From Arcuatula senhousia (lineage: Eukaryota; Mollusca; Bivalvia; Mytilida; Mytilidae): 64,000 nucleotides of DNA. The DNA lies in NCBI GenBank assembly GCA_963971305.1, contig OZ020307.1, forward strand, positions 57,037,702-57,101,701, given 5' to 3'. The translations under genes and the position numbers were made by a program. The notes beneath the pieces are model-generated. The model did no database searches and was not told the DNA's origin. It saw only the letters and a list, made by a program, of their open reading frames with translations. Positions 34,529 through 45,553 of this stretch are shown one piece after another; position 1 is the first letter of the stretch; every line of letters starts with the position of its first letter.

Positions 34529-37500
34529 ATGATCGGTCACAGATTCTTAAAATTTTATATTTGTTACTTTATAAGATGGACAACTTTGTTAACTATTTTC
34601 AGGATACTGAAACCTTTGACAGCCCTTTAGCACGCTATCTATATAAAAAATGACAATTCCTGCATTATGATGGGCAATTTTTCCTAGGTATGGATATTAT
34701 TTCATAGAATCACATATTAATTAAGGACCACCATTTTTAGTTGTCAAAATGTAATCATAAAACAAAATCTGGATCTGCATTAAAATGTTTTCCCCAAAAC
34801 AGCAACAATGTTTTTTTTAGAAAATATATATTTTAGTGAAATGTAATGTAAATTATTTAATTAATTCCGCAAGAATTATTAAAAGAATGGCAGAAATTTA
34901 ATGAAAAAATAAATTACATTCATTCGTTTTGTGTTTTATATCTTTACGAAATCCAAATGCGCTAAGAAAACAAAACAGGTCAAAAGTTAGACAAAGATCA
35001 ATTGGAATTCTAGCTTTGATTGTATGAAACTCTTACTGTAAATCGTGGATCAAGATAGGAGGAACAGATACTAAATCTCTTGATAATTTTATGTGAACTT
35101 TATGTCAATGGTTAAACTCAGAATAAATCATTTTCAAAACTCCTTTGTAGAATTTCGGCCAAACACCTACATGTATCTGAAAAGAATCAAGTCAAAAATA
35201 TGTTCACTTGGTACACAATACGATTTCGATCCCGCAAATAAGCTACCAACAATCTTGTTATTGCATGAGGAAAATATTACCTTGAAGTTTTGATGCATGA
35301 AATAAAAGGCTCAAACACTTTTATTCACGTGCAATTTACATAATCTTTATATAAATAAAAGGACCGTATTTTTAACTACAACATCACTACGAGCCGTTTC
35401 AATATATAATAATTTATATGTACCTATAATGTATTGAATACCTAAATTTCACAAAAATCGGTATAAATCTCGTTTCATAGATCTGCTTCAAGTAAAGCCC
35501 AAGTCACACTGAACAACGACCTTACTATGATCTTGATGTTTTCCTAAATCGTAGCGTTGTCTTCCTGGAGTCGTGGTGGTCGTGGTGTGAACGTACTTCG
35601 TTGTGGGTGACCAGGACTGCGCTTCGTAAATTTTGAACAAGTTCAAAACATACTCGTACTAAAATACGCCCGGGGCGTCCGGGTAGGAAAATATGAGCCC
35701 GGGGATTTTTTTTTTAAGTAAAGGCCTAAATATAAAAATAATTTGTTATTATGACTTATAATATACATGTATAGTATCATAAATGTGACCTTGTTTATAA
35801 GACTATACATGCTTTATTTATCCGATATCAAGGTTTAGTCGTCGGCAAAAAAGTGTACCTCGGTAAAGATAAAGGTACATAAAACCTCTAAAGTCCTCTA
35901 TAAAGTCAAGTGTGATGTCTCTTTACATGTACCATGTAGATTACAATATTTGATCGATAGAATATCTTCAGTCCAATTTAATTGACTTAACTTTCCTGGG
36001 CGCATTTTCCCATATATTGCGTCTGGGAAGGAATAGCGCCCGAAAGAAATAAAAATAATCAATTCACTATCGAAAAAAATATTTTTTATCAAAGAAGAAA
36101 TTATTCGGCAATTACTAAATATGTGTATATAGATCTCCGGTAATGCAAAATGGAATTATTGTTCTGTATATGGACATTTTACTTACTATATACATTTATA
36201 AGTTTTTACTCCGAAATTATACATGTTATAAGACAAACTTGTTGTAAGGAAAAAAGCAGGCGCGGATTCCCAATAAAGGCGCACTGGGCGTATGCCCCAC
36301 CCCTCCCCCCCCAAAAAAAAACAACAAAAATTATGGTTTCTGTTAGTAACTCAGCTGGTTTGTTACAGTAGGAGAGTTATCTTACCCAAATACGTGTTAG
36401 AAATTTAAAGAGGTTTGGTAGATTTTTTTAAGTCATGAGACCTATTTTGTTAGATTTTATAGAGGATTTGTCATTTTTTCAGAAATATGGATCTCAGGTC
36501 TATAATCTTACTAAGTCTAAGTAATCATGATATTGGTGTTTATGTAAAACTAAATTATTTGAAAATATACAGAATTTCATAATATTTTATACTTGTATTT
36601 TACCTGTGTATTTACCTGTTTATTGTCCAATTAATCTTTAGCCCAAACTTCGCCTGCTAATAGCCCAAACGTAATATTTTTTTTAGCAAAATTGTACTGC
36701 CAATTAGCCCAGCCTTACAAGTGATCAACACTTTTTAATCCAATTAACCAGATAGCGGTAATTGATCGCTCATAATCAGCTGAGAAAAAAGAAATCGCAA
36801 ATAAGCGTATCGATGTCGTGGCACAAGCGTGGTAAGGTCGTACCTAAATTGACATCCGATCCTACTACGCTAGTGCAACGCTCTCGTACCGATCATACTG
36901 GTCACGTTTTTGTACGACCTATGAGATCATCATACTTCGATAAAACTACGACCTTAAGGATCATACAACGCTATCACGCCTTCGGCGTTTTTTGCACGAT
37001 CCTTCCAAGATCTTTAGAGCTACGTTTTAAATATAACAATTGATTCATGCGTCTCTTGCACTGTCTGTCAAAATCAAATGCAAAATAGTATCTATTTCCC
37101 TACCCTAAATACCCATTGGCAGCAAACGGCTTCCTAGCTTTCAGTTATGAAACATCAAGCTTACACATAACTCAAAATTGAATAGTTTTAAAAAACCACA
37201 TAATGAGTCTTGATTTGGATGTTCACGACTTCAGTTCGTGTTTTTGATTTCCGTTCGGTTGATTTTGTGTTTCTTCGTGCTGTTTTTGTTCGTGTTTGGC
37301 GGTTTCATCGTTGTCCTTTCGGACTTTTGACACTTGAACGCCCCATTGGTGCCTCTTTGCTTCTTTCACTTAGGACGTACGTCTATTCACAGGCGTCTGA
37401 GTTAAGGACTCATTGTTTTGTTTTTATTGTGTGCATATAAATAATTCTGACCCTCACTAAATATGGATATTACTTTTTTTCCACGTGAAAATACTACTTT

Positions 37501-37679
37501 AGCGATTCATTAATTTGAAAATGGAGCGCCTTTCGTGTCATATTGATTTTTTTTGAAATTTTACATCGTAGTTGTGTTAACCTTGCACATGTCTCACAAA
37601 TTAAAAGCATATTGCATCTTTTTTGGATTGAATATAAAAATACACGATAATCTTAAGTTGATAAAATTAAGGATAATCT
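34529..37679. other. Non-coding stretch right of the satellite
   Basis: Mostly AT-rich. Two patches are rich in CpG and ACGACC/GGTCGT words (about 35500-35640 and 36800-36990), recalling the ends of the Harbinger-like element at 42.2 kb, but no paired terminus was found. A short repeat at 37288-37380 is annotated separately. Confidence 0.45.
37288..37380 (+). repeat. Dispersed repeat, plus-strand copy
   Basis: Shares GTTCGT, TCGTTG, TCGGACTTTTGACAC and CCCCATTG in the same order with the reverse strand of 47690-47800. Both copies lie in non-coding sequence. Confidence 0.65.
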
Positions 37680-38834
37680 ACAGACCAACTGCCACCATGC
37701 GTCTCATAATAGAACAGTCTCTCGAATGGCAGTCAACACTCTACATCAATTTTGAAAGCATTCGATATGATAGATCGCAACACCTTATGGAAAGTTCAAA
37801 GACATTATATTATGGTATCCTAGAGAAAATTGTCAAGATCATTCAGGGACTATACAACAACACCAGTTGTCAGGTAATTCACAATTCTTCCCTATCTCCA
37901 TCATTTAGCGTGGTCACAGGTGTCAGACAGGGATGTCTCCTATCACCTCTGATCTTCTCACTTGTCATTGACTGGATCATGAATACTAGCATCTCACCAC
38001 CAAGAGGAATACAATGGACGCTTACATCAAAACTAAAAGATCTTGTCTTGATTTTGCAGATGATGTAAGCTTGTTGTTACATCTCTTCCAACATATGCAA
38101 CAAAAAACAGAGTCACTTCAAACAGTTGCTAGATCCACTGGGCTTGAAATAAACACCACCAAGACTAAGTGCCTACGAATCAATGCACAAAACGACTTCC
38201 CTCTCATTCAAGATGTAGACAGCTTCACCTATTTAGGAAGTATCGTAATTAAAACAGGGGGCGCAGACCAAGACATCAAAAGCAGAATTGGAAAAGCCAG
38301 ATATGCATTTGTTACTTTACGACCAATCTGGAAGAGCAGCAACATCAATCTCAAGACAAAGATCAGAATTTTTGAAAAAAATGTCAAGTCTTTCCTGCTT
38401 TATGGATCTGAGACATGGAAACAGACAAAAAAGAATGAACTTGACCTTCAAGTTTTTGTCAACAAATGTCTTAGACAACTGCTAAAAATCAGATGGCATG
38501 AGAAAATATCAAACCAGGACCTATGGAAAAAGACCAATCAAAACCCAATATCAGACACAATAAAGAAAACAAAATGGAGATGGATTGGCCACATCCTAAG
38601 ACGAGAACAGGGAAACATCACTAAACATGCCCTAGACGTGAATCCACCAGGAAAGAGGAAGAGAGGACGCCCAGTAACAACATGGCGAAGACTTTTAGAC
38701 AATGAACTGAGGTCGATCCAGATGTCATGGGGAGAAGCCAAGCGAGCTGCACATGACCGGGACAGGCGGAGAGCTGTTGTCGAGGCCCTATGCCCCTCCA
38801 GGGCTTCAGAGGATTAAGTCAAGTAAGTCAATGT
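37680..38834 (+). pseudogene. 5'-truncated LINE reverse transcriptase with FADD motif
   Basis: The piece starts within the RT domain at IIEQSLEWQSTLYINF and continues EKIVKIIQGLYNNTSCQV, then VTGVRQGCLLSPLIFSLVID (the RQGC...LSP palm motif). LDFADDVSLLL holds the two catalytic aspartates (codons at 38059-38064). Post-palm motifs follow: FTYLGSIV, GKARYAFVTLRPIWKS, FLLYGSETWKQTK, WRWIGHILRREQGN, GKRKRGRPVTTWRRLL, AAHDRDRRRAVVEALCP. The frame changes between 38014 and 38068 at a short CTTGTCTTG duplication just before FADD. The 3' end is an AAGTC/AAGT simple tail (about 38814-38830). The C-terminus resembles RTE-like invertebrate LINEs; clade assignment is tentative. Endonuclease is missing. 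Confidence 0.88.
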
Positions 38835-38995
38835 ATTAGTCAAAATTGGGTAAATTTTAATTTTGATTGGGGCTAGAAACATAAAATTCTGTTTCGATTA
38901 ATCTAAAAGTGACTATATCTGCTCTCAAGTTTCTCACTTATTTTGTTAATCGTTGTTTTCGGTCTAATGCAGAAATGATTATCTTTGACAACATC

Positions 38996-39102
38996 TAATA
39001 ATTTATAAAAGAATATGGAGTAAATGAACACGAGACCACAACACATATATTAACTCCAACTGCAATTAATTTTTATGAGCTGTATGGCCATTTCGGAAAA
39101 TT
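38996..39102 (+). other. Paralogous empty site for the 39.4-kb element
   Basis: TAATAATTTAT, GAGTAAATGAACAC and TTAACTCC are followed directly by AACTGCAATTAATTTTTATG and AGCTGTATGGCCATTTC. The same left half lies just before 39447 and the same right half starts at 41246, so here the two flanks are joined without the element. Confidence 0.8.
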
Positions 39103-39446
39103 ATTCCTCATCAGCAGAACTCGAACTGTAACAAAGGAAATCGATAATTTAAAAGATGTTCAAAATGCATAAAACCAAATGAAATCCAAAAATATATATC
39201 TAAGGGCGAAACTACGATGGAGGGAGTTTAACCTTAGGTTTTAGTATTTACATGAATTTAGTTAGTGTACAAAGTGTACACATGAGAAGTAATCTCATGT
39301 AAAAATACACCATATCTGAAAAATAAAGAGCATACATCTTAAACACGGGGAATCGTTCTACCAATTCGACACGGCATAAAAGACAAACTCATGTAATTAA
39401 TAATTTATGAAAGGATATGAAGTAAATGAACACATATGTTAACTCC

Positions 39447-41245
39447 AGGGAACATGATGGTAATTGCTTCCCCTTTATAATCAAACAACTATTTTCAGTC
39501 TTTCAACCTTTCCATGAAGAGTGTTTGATGTAAATAAAATTAAATCTATATGGTGTAACCTTTTTCCCATTGAATAAGTGGTGTTAAATCATATGTTGAC
39601 CGCCTTTTGAGAGAGCTGTTGAATGCCGAGTTCAGCTGGCGGATGTTTACATTCAATTTTCTCCGGTGTTAATGAAAATTTCATCCTTGTTTGAAAAATC
39701 ACCCAAAAAAATTATCCATCATGTGGAAAATTTTATTCTTATTTTATTAAACTACATCCATTTAAAAACTTGAAAACATACATTGATAATCCAGTCTTGA
39801 TATTATAATCCAATCACAGTCCAGCAAAGTTTTAATATCTAGCTTCAAGCTCTGTCACAGTCTGACTTCCGGTTGCGCAATACTTAATTCCTGTTATGTT
39901 ACCTATACTGTTAGGCCTGCATGATATTTGTTCGCGAAACACTTTTTTCTTGTACTTTAATCTGTTTTTAAGAATAACGAAAAGTTTTCAAATCTTTGTA
40001 CCTCTTTTTTAACTTCCTGCAGTGATTTAAGAATGTCTACTGTTCGGCTGCGGCCAACGATGAAAATCCTACAAAATATAACAACACACAATGTCTAAAT
40101 AAGCAAAATTTTAAGCAATGTTTTCTATTCTTATCTTTTTTGTAGGAAAGATACATAGTATTGCTACTTATTTTCCACATTGAGCAGTTGAATGGGGATT
40201 TATTCTAAACAAAGAAAAGGAATGAAAATTGTGTACCTAGAAAATTGGCCGTCTAAAATATTTTTAACTGCCACGTCGCAATATGTAAATAAAGAAAAAT
40301 GAACATAAATATTTCAACACGTTATACAGAATTTGATAGAAATTTACCTGCGTATGAGCAAGAATGCTTTATAAACCATAGTTGAAGCCTATCATTGATC
40401 CATAATTTTTCTTCCCTCTTATGCATTCATGGCGCAAATGTTGATTCTGGTGCCAAGTCCATAGCTGTTGAAAAAAATAATGAAATCAATGAAAGGTTTG
40501 TTCAGCTTTTGTGAGTAGGGCTTTACTAAATGACTTATTCAGTAAGTACGGCAAGTAATTTAGATAAGAAGAGACACACAGAAGACAAATAATTTGACTG
40601 CGGCATAAAATTCCATTGAAATCAATGTATTTTTCAAAATGTGTTTTATTTGAGCCCAAAAACAGAAATACTAAGTGATGGTGTGACTCTGGACTTCAAT
40701 TAGACTTGATATGAATAAATAAGACCAAAACAAGTGGATATAAAAAGCTTGAGTTAAGAAAACACAGAAACATAATTTTGGCTATAGGGAACATGATGGT
40801 AATTGCTTCCCCTTTATAATCAAACAACTATTTTCAGTCTTTCAACCTTTCCATGAAGAGTGTTTGATGTAAATAAAATTAAATCTATATGGTGTAACCT
40901 TTTTCCCATTGAATAAGTGGTGTTAAATCATATGTTGACCGCCTTTTGAGAGAGCTGTTGAATGCCGAGTTCAGCTGGCGGATGTTTACATTCAATTTTC
41001 TCCGGTGTTAATGAAAATTTCATCCTTGTTTGAAAAATCACCCAAAAAAATTATCCATCATGTGGAAAATTTTATTCTTATTTTATTAAACTACATCCAT
41101 TTAAAAACTTGAAAACATACATTGATAATCCAGTCTTGATATTATAATCCAATCACAGTCCAGCAAAGTTTTAATATCTAGCTTCAAGCTCTGTCACAGT
41201 CTGACTTCCGGTTGCGCAATACTTAATTCCTGTTATGTTACCTAT
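39447..41245. mobile_element. 1,799-bp element with identical 460-bp terminal direct repeats
   Basis: The 460-bp ends (39447-39906 and 40786-41245) begin AGGGAACATGATGGTAATTG and end CTGTTATGTTACCTAT. They appear identical. The 879-bp interior (39907-40785) has no useful open frame. Each repeat ends in a short imperfect inverted pair (AGGGAACAT / ATGTTACCT). Comparison with the empty-site copy at 38996-39102 shows a clean insertion between TTAACTCC and AACTGC with no target duplication beyond at most one base. The size and A-B-A layout resemble a short LTR-type element (TRIM), but the ends are not TG...CA. A tandem duplication of an older insertion is an alternative. Confidence 0.65.
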
Positions 41246-41315
41246 AACTGCAATTAATTTTTATGAGCTGTATGGCCATTTCAGAAAATTCGTTTCGGGA
41301 AACAAATTTATCGTC

Positions 41316-41800
41316 AAGCCATGAAATCCGTATTGGAGATAATTGTGCTCCGCTAATTTTTGACCTTTTCTTATACTGTTATCAATTCCAATTTATGGTG
41401 AAACCTCAAAAAGACCCCAACAATTTTGAAACTTTTCATAAAAGGTACAAATATATATACATTCTTTCAGTAAACAATCCCACATTTTTAAATTTTATTA
41501 CCGATATATCCCACGGAATTAACCTTGAATGTGATAGATGCGCATTTTTAGGTTTAGATTAAAGTATTATCAATGGAAAATTACATACTAAAATACATGA
41601 TATACGGGAGGACTTTTAATTTCCTATCGTTAATTTTCCTTTTCTAGAGGGAGATGTATCACTTGCTTCGTCCTATGGAGTTGATATTTCACAGTAGGTT
41701 GGTCGGATTTGCAGTGGTGTGTCTGATTTTAATGATAAAAAAAACCCGATTTATTATAGAAAAAATACTAAAACAAGGACATCGTTACCACAAATAAGTA
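41316..41800 (+). pseudogene. Reverse transcriptase remnant, Penelope-like
   Basis: The frame gives EIRIGDNCAPLIFDLFLYCY, SVNNPTFLNFITDI and CAFLGLD, and after a stop near 41560 IINGKLHTKIHDIRED, FNFPIVNFPFLEGDV and LASSYGVDISQ. The order (NCAPLxxDLFLYxYE, the palm, FLDLxxxIxNGKLxTKIYD, FNFPIVNFPFL, YGVxISQ) is that of a widespread animal RT that resembles Penelope-like elements; the clade is from memory. The position where the catalytic aspartates should stand reads YKYIYIL, so the active site is lost. The copy then decays into stops. Confidence 0.65.
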
Positions 41801-42244
41801 AAATCGTTAATTAAGTTTTATCATAAATATCTATACCTTATGAAAAAAAATAACTGTACACGTCAACTTTTTTTTTTATTGTAAAAGGAATTCACATTCC
41901 AAATTCTATGGTTATGTTGTTTATTAAGCAAATAAATTCAAGAACAATCCTTTGGAAATGAAAAGCTGGATTAAAAATTTATCGAATCAAGGTTGTGAAA
42001 TGTACATAATCGACATATTTGATTTTTTTACATCAGTCGATAGACGCTTCTTAGCAAGCTGTCAGAAACTAAGAGTGTTCCCAAGAGAGTATCTCTACGT
42101 CCCGTTCATTTCTTGGTGTCCTTTTGTTTAAGGTTCTCCATTGATGAATAGAACGTCTAGCGATTTGATTTTTACTACATGTGTTAGTTTGTGTTTTGTT
42201 ATTGATTATAAATAGGGGAAAGTTCGGTCCAAAAACCTAGTTTA
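41801..42244. other. Non-coding sequence, target of the Harbinger-like insertion
   Basis: No gene. The sequence left of 42244 and right of 43634 is one interrupted dispersed repeat by inference. Confidence 0.4.
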
Positions 42245-43630
42245 TGGCCCTGTCACACTATAACGTTTTAGCCAACGTGTGCCGACGTTTTAGAATATAT
42301 TTTCAACACGCTGGTGTGCGTTGCGTAAGTTTTGTACACGTTATGAACACGCTACAAACACGTTAGCGAATGTCAGCGTGCGTTGGTGATCCCCGAGTGC
42401 GTCGCAAATTTTTCAACATGCTTAAAATTTCCGACGTTCGCCAACGTGTTAGAAATAAATTATTCGAACGCTAGGCATAAGTTATAAGGACGTTATACAC
42501 ACGCTGATGTACGCTATGTGGTCGTTGTGCACACGTTGAAATGCGTTTGACGAAGGCTAAGCTAAATGGAAACTAACGTGTCTAGCGATAATGCAGCGCA
42601 CGTCTAGCGTCAGTCTAACGACCAAGAAACCGTATCAACCCCAAAATTTTATAAGTTAGATTGAATTACAAGGGGGGAAAGTCAATTTCAAAAGCTTCAA
42701 ATACTAATTCAAACCTGAAAAATAAATGAAAAATAAAAAACAATGTGCAGAGCCAAAAAAATCTTGAATATAACAAAGATAACTTAGATGGTCTGGAATT
42801 GAAAGTAATTCTTGCAGATTGTAATAAAGCTGTCGTGTTTTCGATGATTTTTTTGGGTAGAAAAATACTCAAATACAACGAGTAACGACAGTCAAACTTC
42901 AATACTCATTTGAAATAATGTGTATTTTAAATATTCAATAAGCACACGCGTTTTTCTCTAATAACATCCGTCATCGGCTGTCTGCGACCATTTAGGATTA
43001 GTCATCTACAGACCGGTATTTGTTACATGTATATACTCATTTGAGATTTTGAGAGTTTGTTAACAAGCGCATGCATTCCTCTCTGTATATTTTTGACATA
43101 TCAAAATATAAAATCTACACTATATTTTATTATTTTAGACTGAGTGCAAAAATCATCACTTTTGGTTAAAAAACGGCTTTAGAATAATTATACATTCATA
43201 CTACCAGAACGCTGAAACCAATATTTTTATAACGAAACTAAATTTCTATAATTATTAATTAATCCAGCAATACATTTAAGCCAGATAATAGATCTATTTT
43301 GGGCTATTACGAAATAATACTAAAGAAATTAACAGAAATCCTAGGTCTCCCCACTGAGAGAAAAAATCATAAGTTAGACAAACGCTATGAATGCGTTCTG
43401 CAGTCGTCACACATGCGCTATGCAAACGTCAAGTACGCCGGACGAACGCTATAGATAAGTTTTGAATAAGTTTGTCGTGAGTTGCAGGTAGTTAGTCTGA
43501 CGCTTTGTGGTCGTTCACCGAGATATTTTTTGAAACTTTTTACAGCGACTGCCAACGTGTTCCAACGTTTTAGAAAATTATTCGAACGTTCGGCACACGT
43601 TGGCTAAAACGTTATAGTGTGACAGGGCCA
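42245..43630. mobile_element. Non-autonomous DNA transposon, PIF/Harbinger-like, 1,386 bp
   Basis: The left end TGGCCCTGTCACACTATAAC and on through GTTTTAGCCAACGTGTGCCGA is repeated in inverted orientation at the right end (43590-43630), giving about 41 bp of near-perfect terminal inverted repeat. TTA flanks both ends (42242-42244 and 43631-43633). A 3-bp TWA duplication is characteristic of PIF/Harbinger. Subterminal regions of several hundred bp on each side are packed with ACGTT, AACGCT and CGTTAT words and are CpG-rich. The middle is AT-rich and encodes no transposase, so it would depend on a helper. Confidence 0.88.
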
Positions 43631-43633
43631 TTA

Positions 43634-44435
43634 ACCCCGCCACTTTTTAAATGTGCCTGTCCTAAGTCAGGAATCTTTATCAATGCTGATGTTAGTATTC
43701 GTCGAATTTATGGTGTTTTTTTTGGCAAGAAAGGGGTCTTTCGTTAATACTTATAAGGGTTGCGATTGAATCCTATGTAGTTTATTTTCAATCCAGTGCC
43801 AATTGCAAAACAGCGAGCAGCGATCGCTCGTCACATTAGTTGTCCTGAATTTGATTTGGTTGTACATTAAACATTTAATCTTTGCACTGTACTTTCTGCT
43901 GCAGCGGTTAGAACAGCTTATTTCAATTGCCTGTTCACCGCGGGGAGGTGAGAGTAGTATTTTTAACAAGATTTCATTTTATCTAACATTGTGCAATTGT
44001 GCCGAATAATAAATTCGTACAAAATGGTGATCATGAAGACTTTTTTCCGATGAAATTAATATTTTCATTATATTGTTCTTTGTTCTTTGATACTTCAGTT
44101 TTCATTATTCGTCATCCTCGGAAACACGGGGATTCTTCTTTCGCTAACATTCATTACCCCTGGGTCATTACCCATGAAATTACTCATTTTTGATAGTTAA
44201 AGTTTTGTATCGAGTCTTCTGATTGGTCGCATTACATTTTTCTAATATGATTTTAACATGTTTCTCTATTTAATTTTGTAAAGATAAAGATTAGATCAAG
44301 ATTGTGCGATCGAACAAAGTCATACGAAATGACCAGGGGTAATGAACGAGATAAGCGAGAGAAGAACCCATGGGTTTCCGAGGCTGATTATTTGCATGAT
44401 TAATGGACTTAAACAAACTTGTTTCATTTTTTACC
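43634..44435. other. Non-coding stretch
   Basis: No gene recognised. Overlapping short frames on both strands near 43750-44010 have no family signature. Confidence 0.4.
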
Positions 44436-44629
44436 GGGCTGAAGTTAGTTCATTATTCATTTTTCATTATTCGTTTTTCAACATGCTGCGATCACTGTTG
44501 AATAATAAACTTTATCTTATTTCATTTTTCATTATTCAAGCAAAAAATGAATAATGAATAATGAACCAAGTCATTATTCATTATTGAAAAATGAATAATG
44601 AAAAATGAATAATGAACCAACTTCAGCCC
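44436..44629. mobile_element. Foldback element built of ATTATTCATT words
   Basis: GGGCTGAAGTTAGTTCATTA at the left is mirrored by TAATGAACCAACTTCAGCCC at the right with one mismatch, and the arms continue as inverted runs of TTCATTATTC/GAATAATGAA. A 60-bp non-repetitive core (CAACATGCTGCGATCACTG...) lies between. It looks like a miniature inverted-repeat element with simple-repeat arms. Confidence 0.75.
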
Positions 44630-44686
44630 AGGTTTAAAGACATTTATCTGATACTAAATATCAATGATGTACCTTGAATGCCTCAT

Positions 44687-44995
44687 GTTAAACAGACGTA
44701 AGAAAAAAAATTAACGTACACCAAATCAGTATTAAATACCATAAGTCAGTAAACCATGACTGCAGGAGCAAGCAGATAAAATGTTCTTACAATTGATCTG
44801 AACTGATGCTAATGCAACTGCATACCATGCAAATATAAATAGTGTACATGTACGACAGTGGCTTCATGGTTAACAGATACAAGAAAAAGTTAACATTTAT
44901 CCAAATCATTATAAAATCTCAAAAGTCACTAGACCGTGACTACAGGAGCATATAGATAAACGTCCTTGAAATTAATCTGTACTGATGCTACTATA
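44687..44995 (+). repeat. Diverged direct duplication, ~130-bp copies
   Basis: Copies at about 44687-44820 and 44869-44995 share AACAGA...AAGAAAAA, CCAAATCA, CGTGACTACAGGAGCA (first copy CATGACTGCAGGAGCA), AGATAAA and CTGATGCTA. Confidence 0.65.
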
Positions 44996-45431
44996 CTAAA
45001 AAAAAGTAGGGGTGTGTTACGCATGACGTTTATAAAAACTTTATCGGAACCCCATTTTCGGTGAGTCACCGTATTGTCACACTATGAGCGGCATCCATTA
45101 CTTGCTAGGAGGGATGGCCATACATACATGTAGTCCTCAAGACTTCCAATTATAAAAAAAAAAAACAACTTTTTATACTGTCGTTCGCAGTTTGATAAAG
45201 ATCTGAAATCGCTACTTCGGAACAACCCTATAGGAGTTAGATGAGTTACTGTATTATAATACTACTGAAAGAGGCTACATGCCAACTATCAAGAGGCTTT
45301 GACACGTAGTTACCAGTAAACTACGACTGATTTTTTTGTGTTTTCTCAAGACGCCACAAGTCCACGGGAACAGGAAGTAAGTCCTTAATGGATTGAGTGA
45401 GATTTGCAATACGTAGCGGGTGACATATCTA

Positions 45432-45553
45432 CGAATATCGAATGAATATCAATCGAATGTCAAACGAATGTCAACCGAATGATAAACGAATGTCAATCGA
45501 ATGTTAAACGAATGTCAATCGAATGTCAAACGAATGTCAAACGAATGTCGAAT
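45432..45553 (+). repeat. 11-bp minisatellite
   Basis: About ten copies of CGAATGTCAAA/CGAATGTCAAT with scattered substitutions. The first copies (CGAATATCGAATGAATATC) are the most diverged. Confidence 0.9.

Noticed and set aside
42666..42902. Minus-strand 78-codon frame inside the Harbinger-like element as a transposase remnant
   Set aside because: It has no DDE or Myb-like motif; composition is simply AT-rich.
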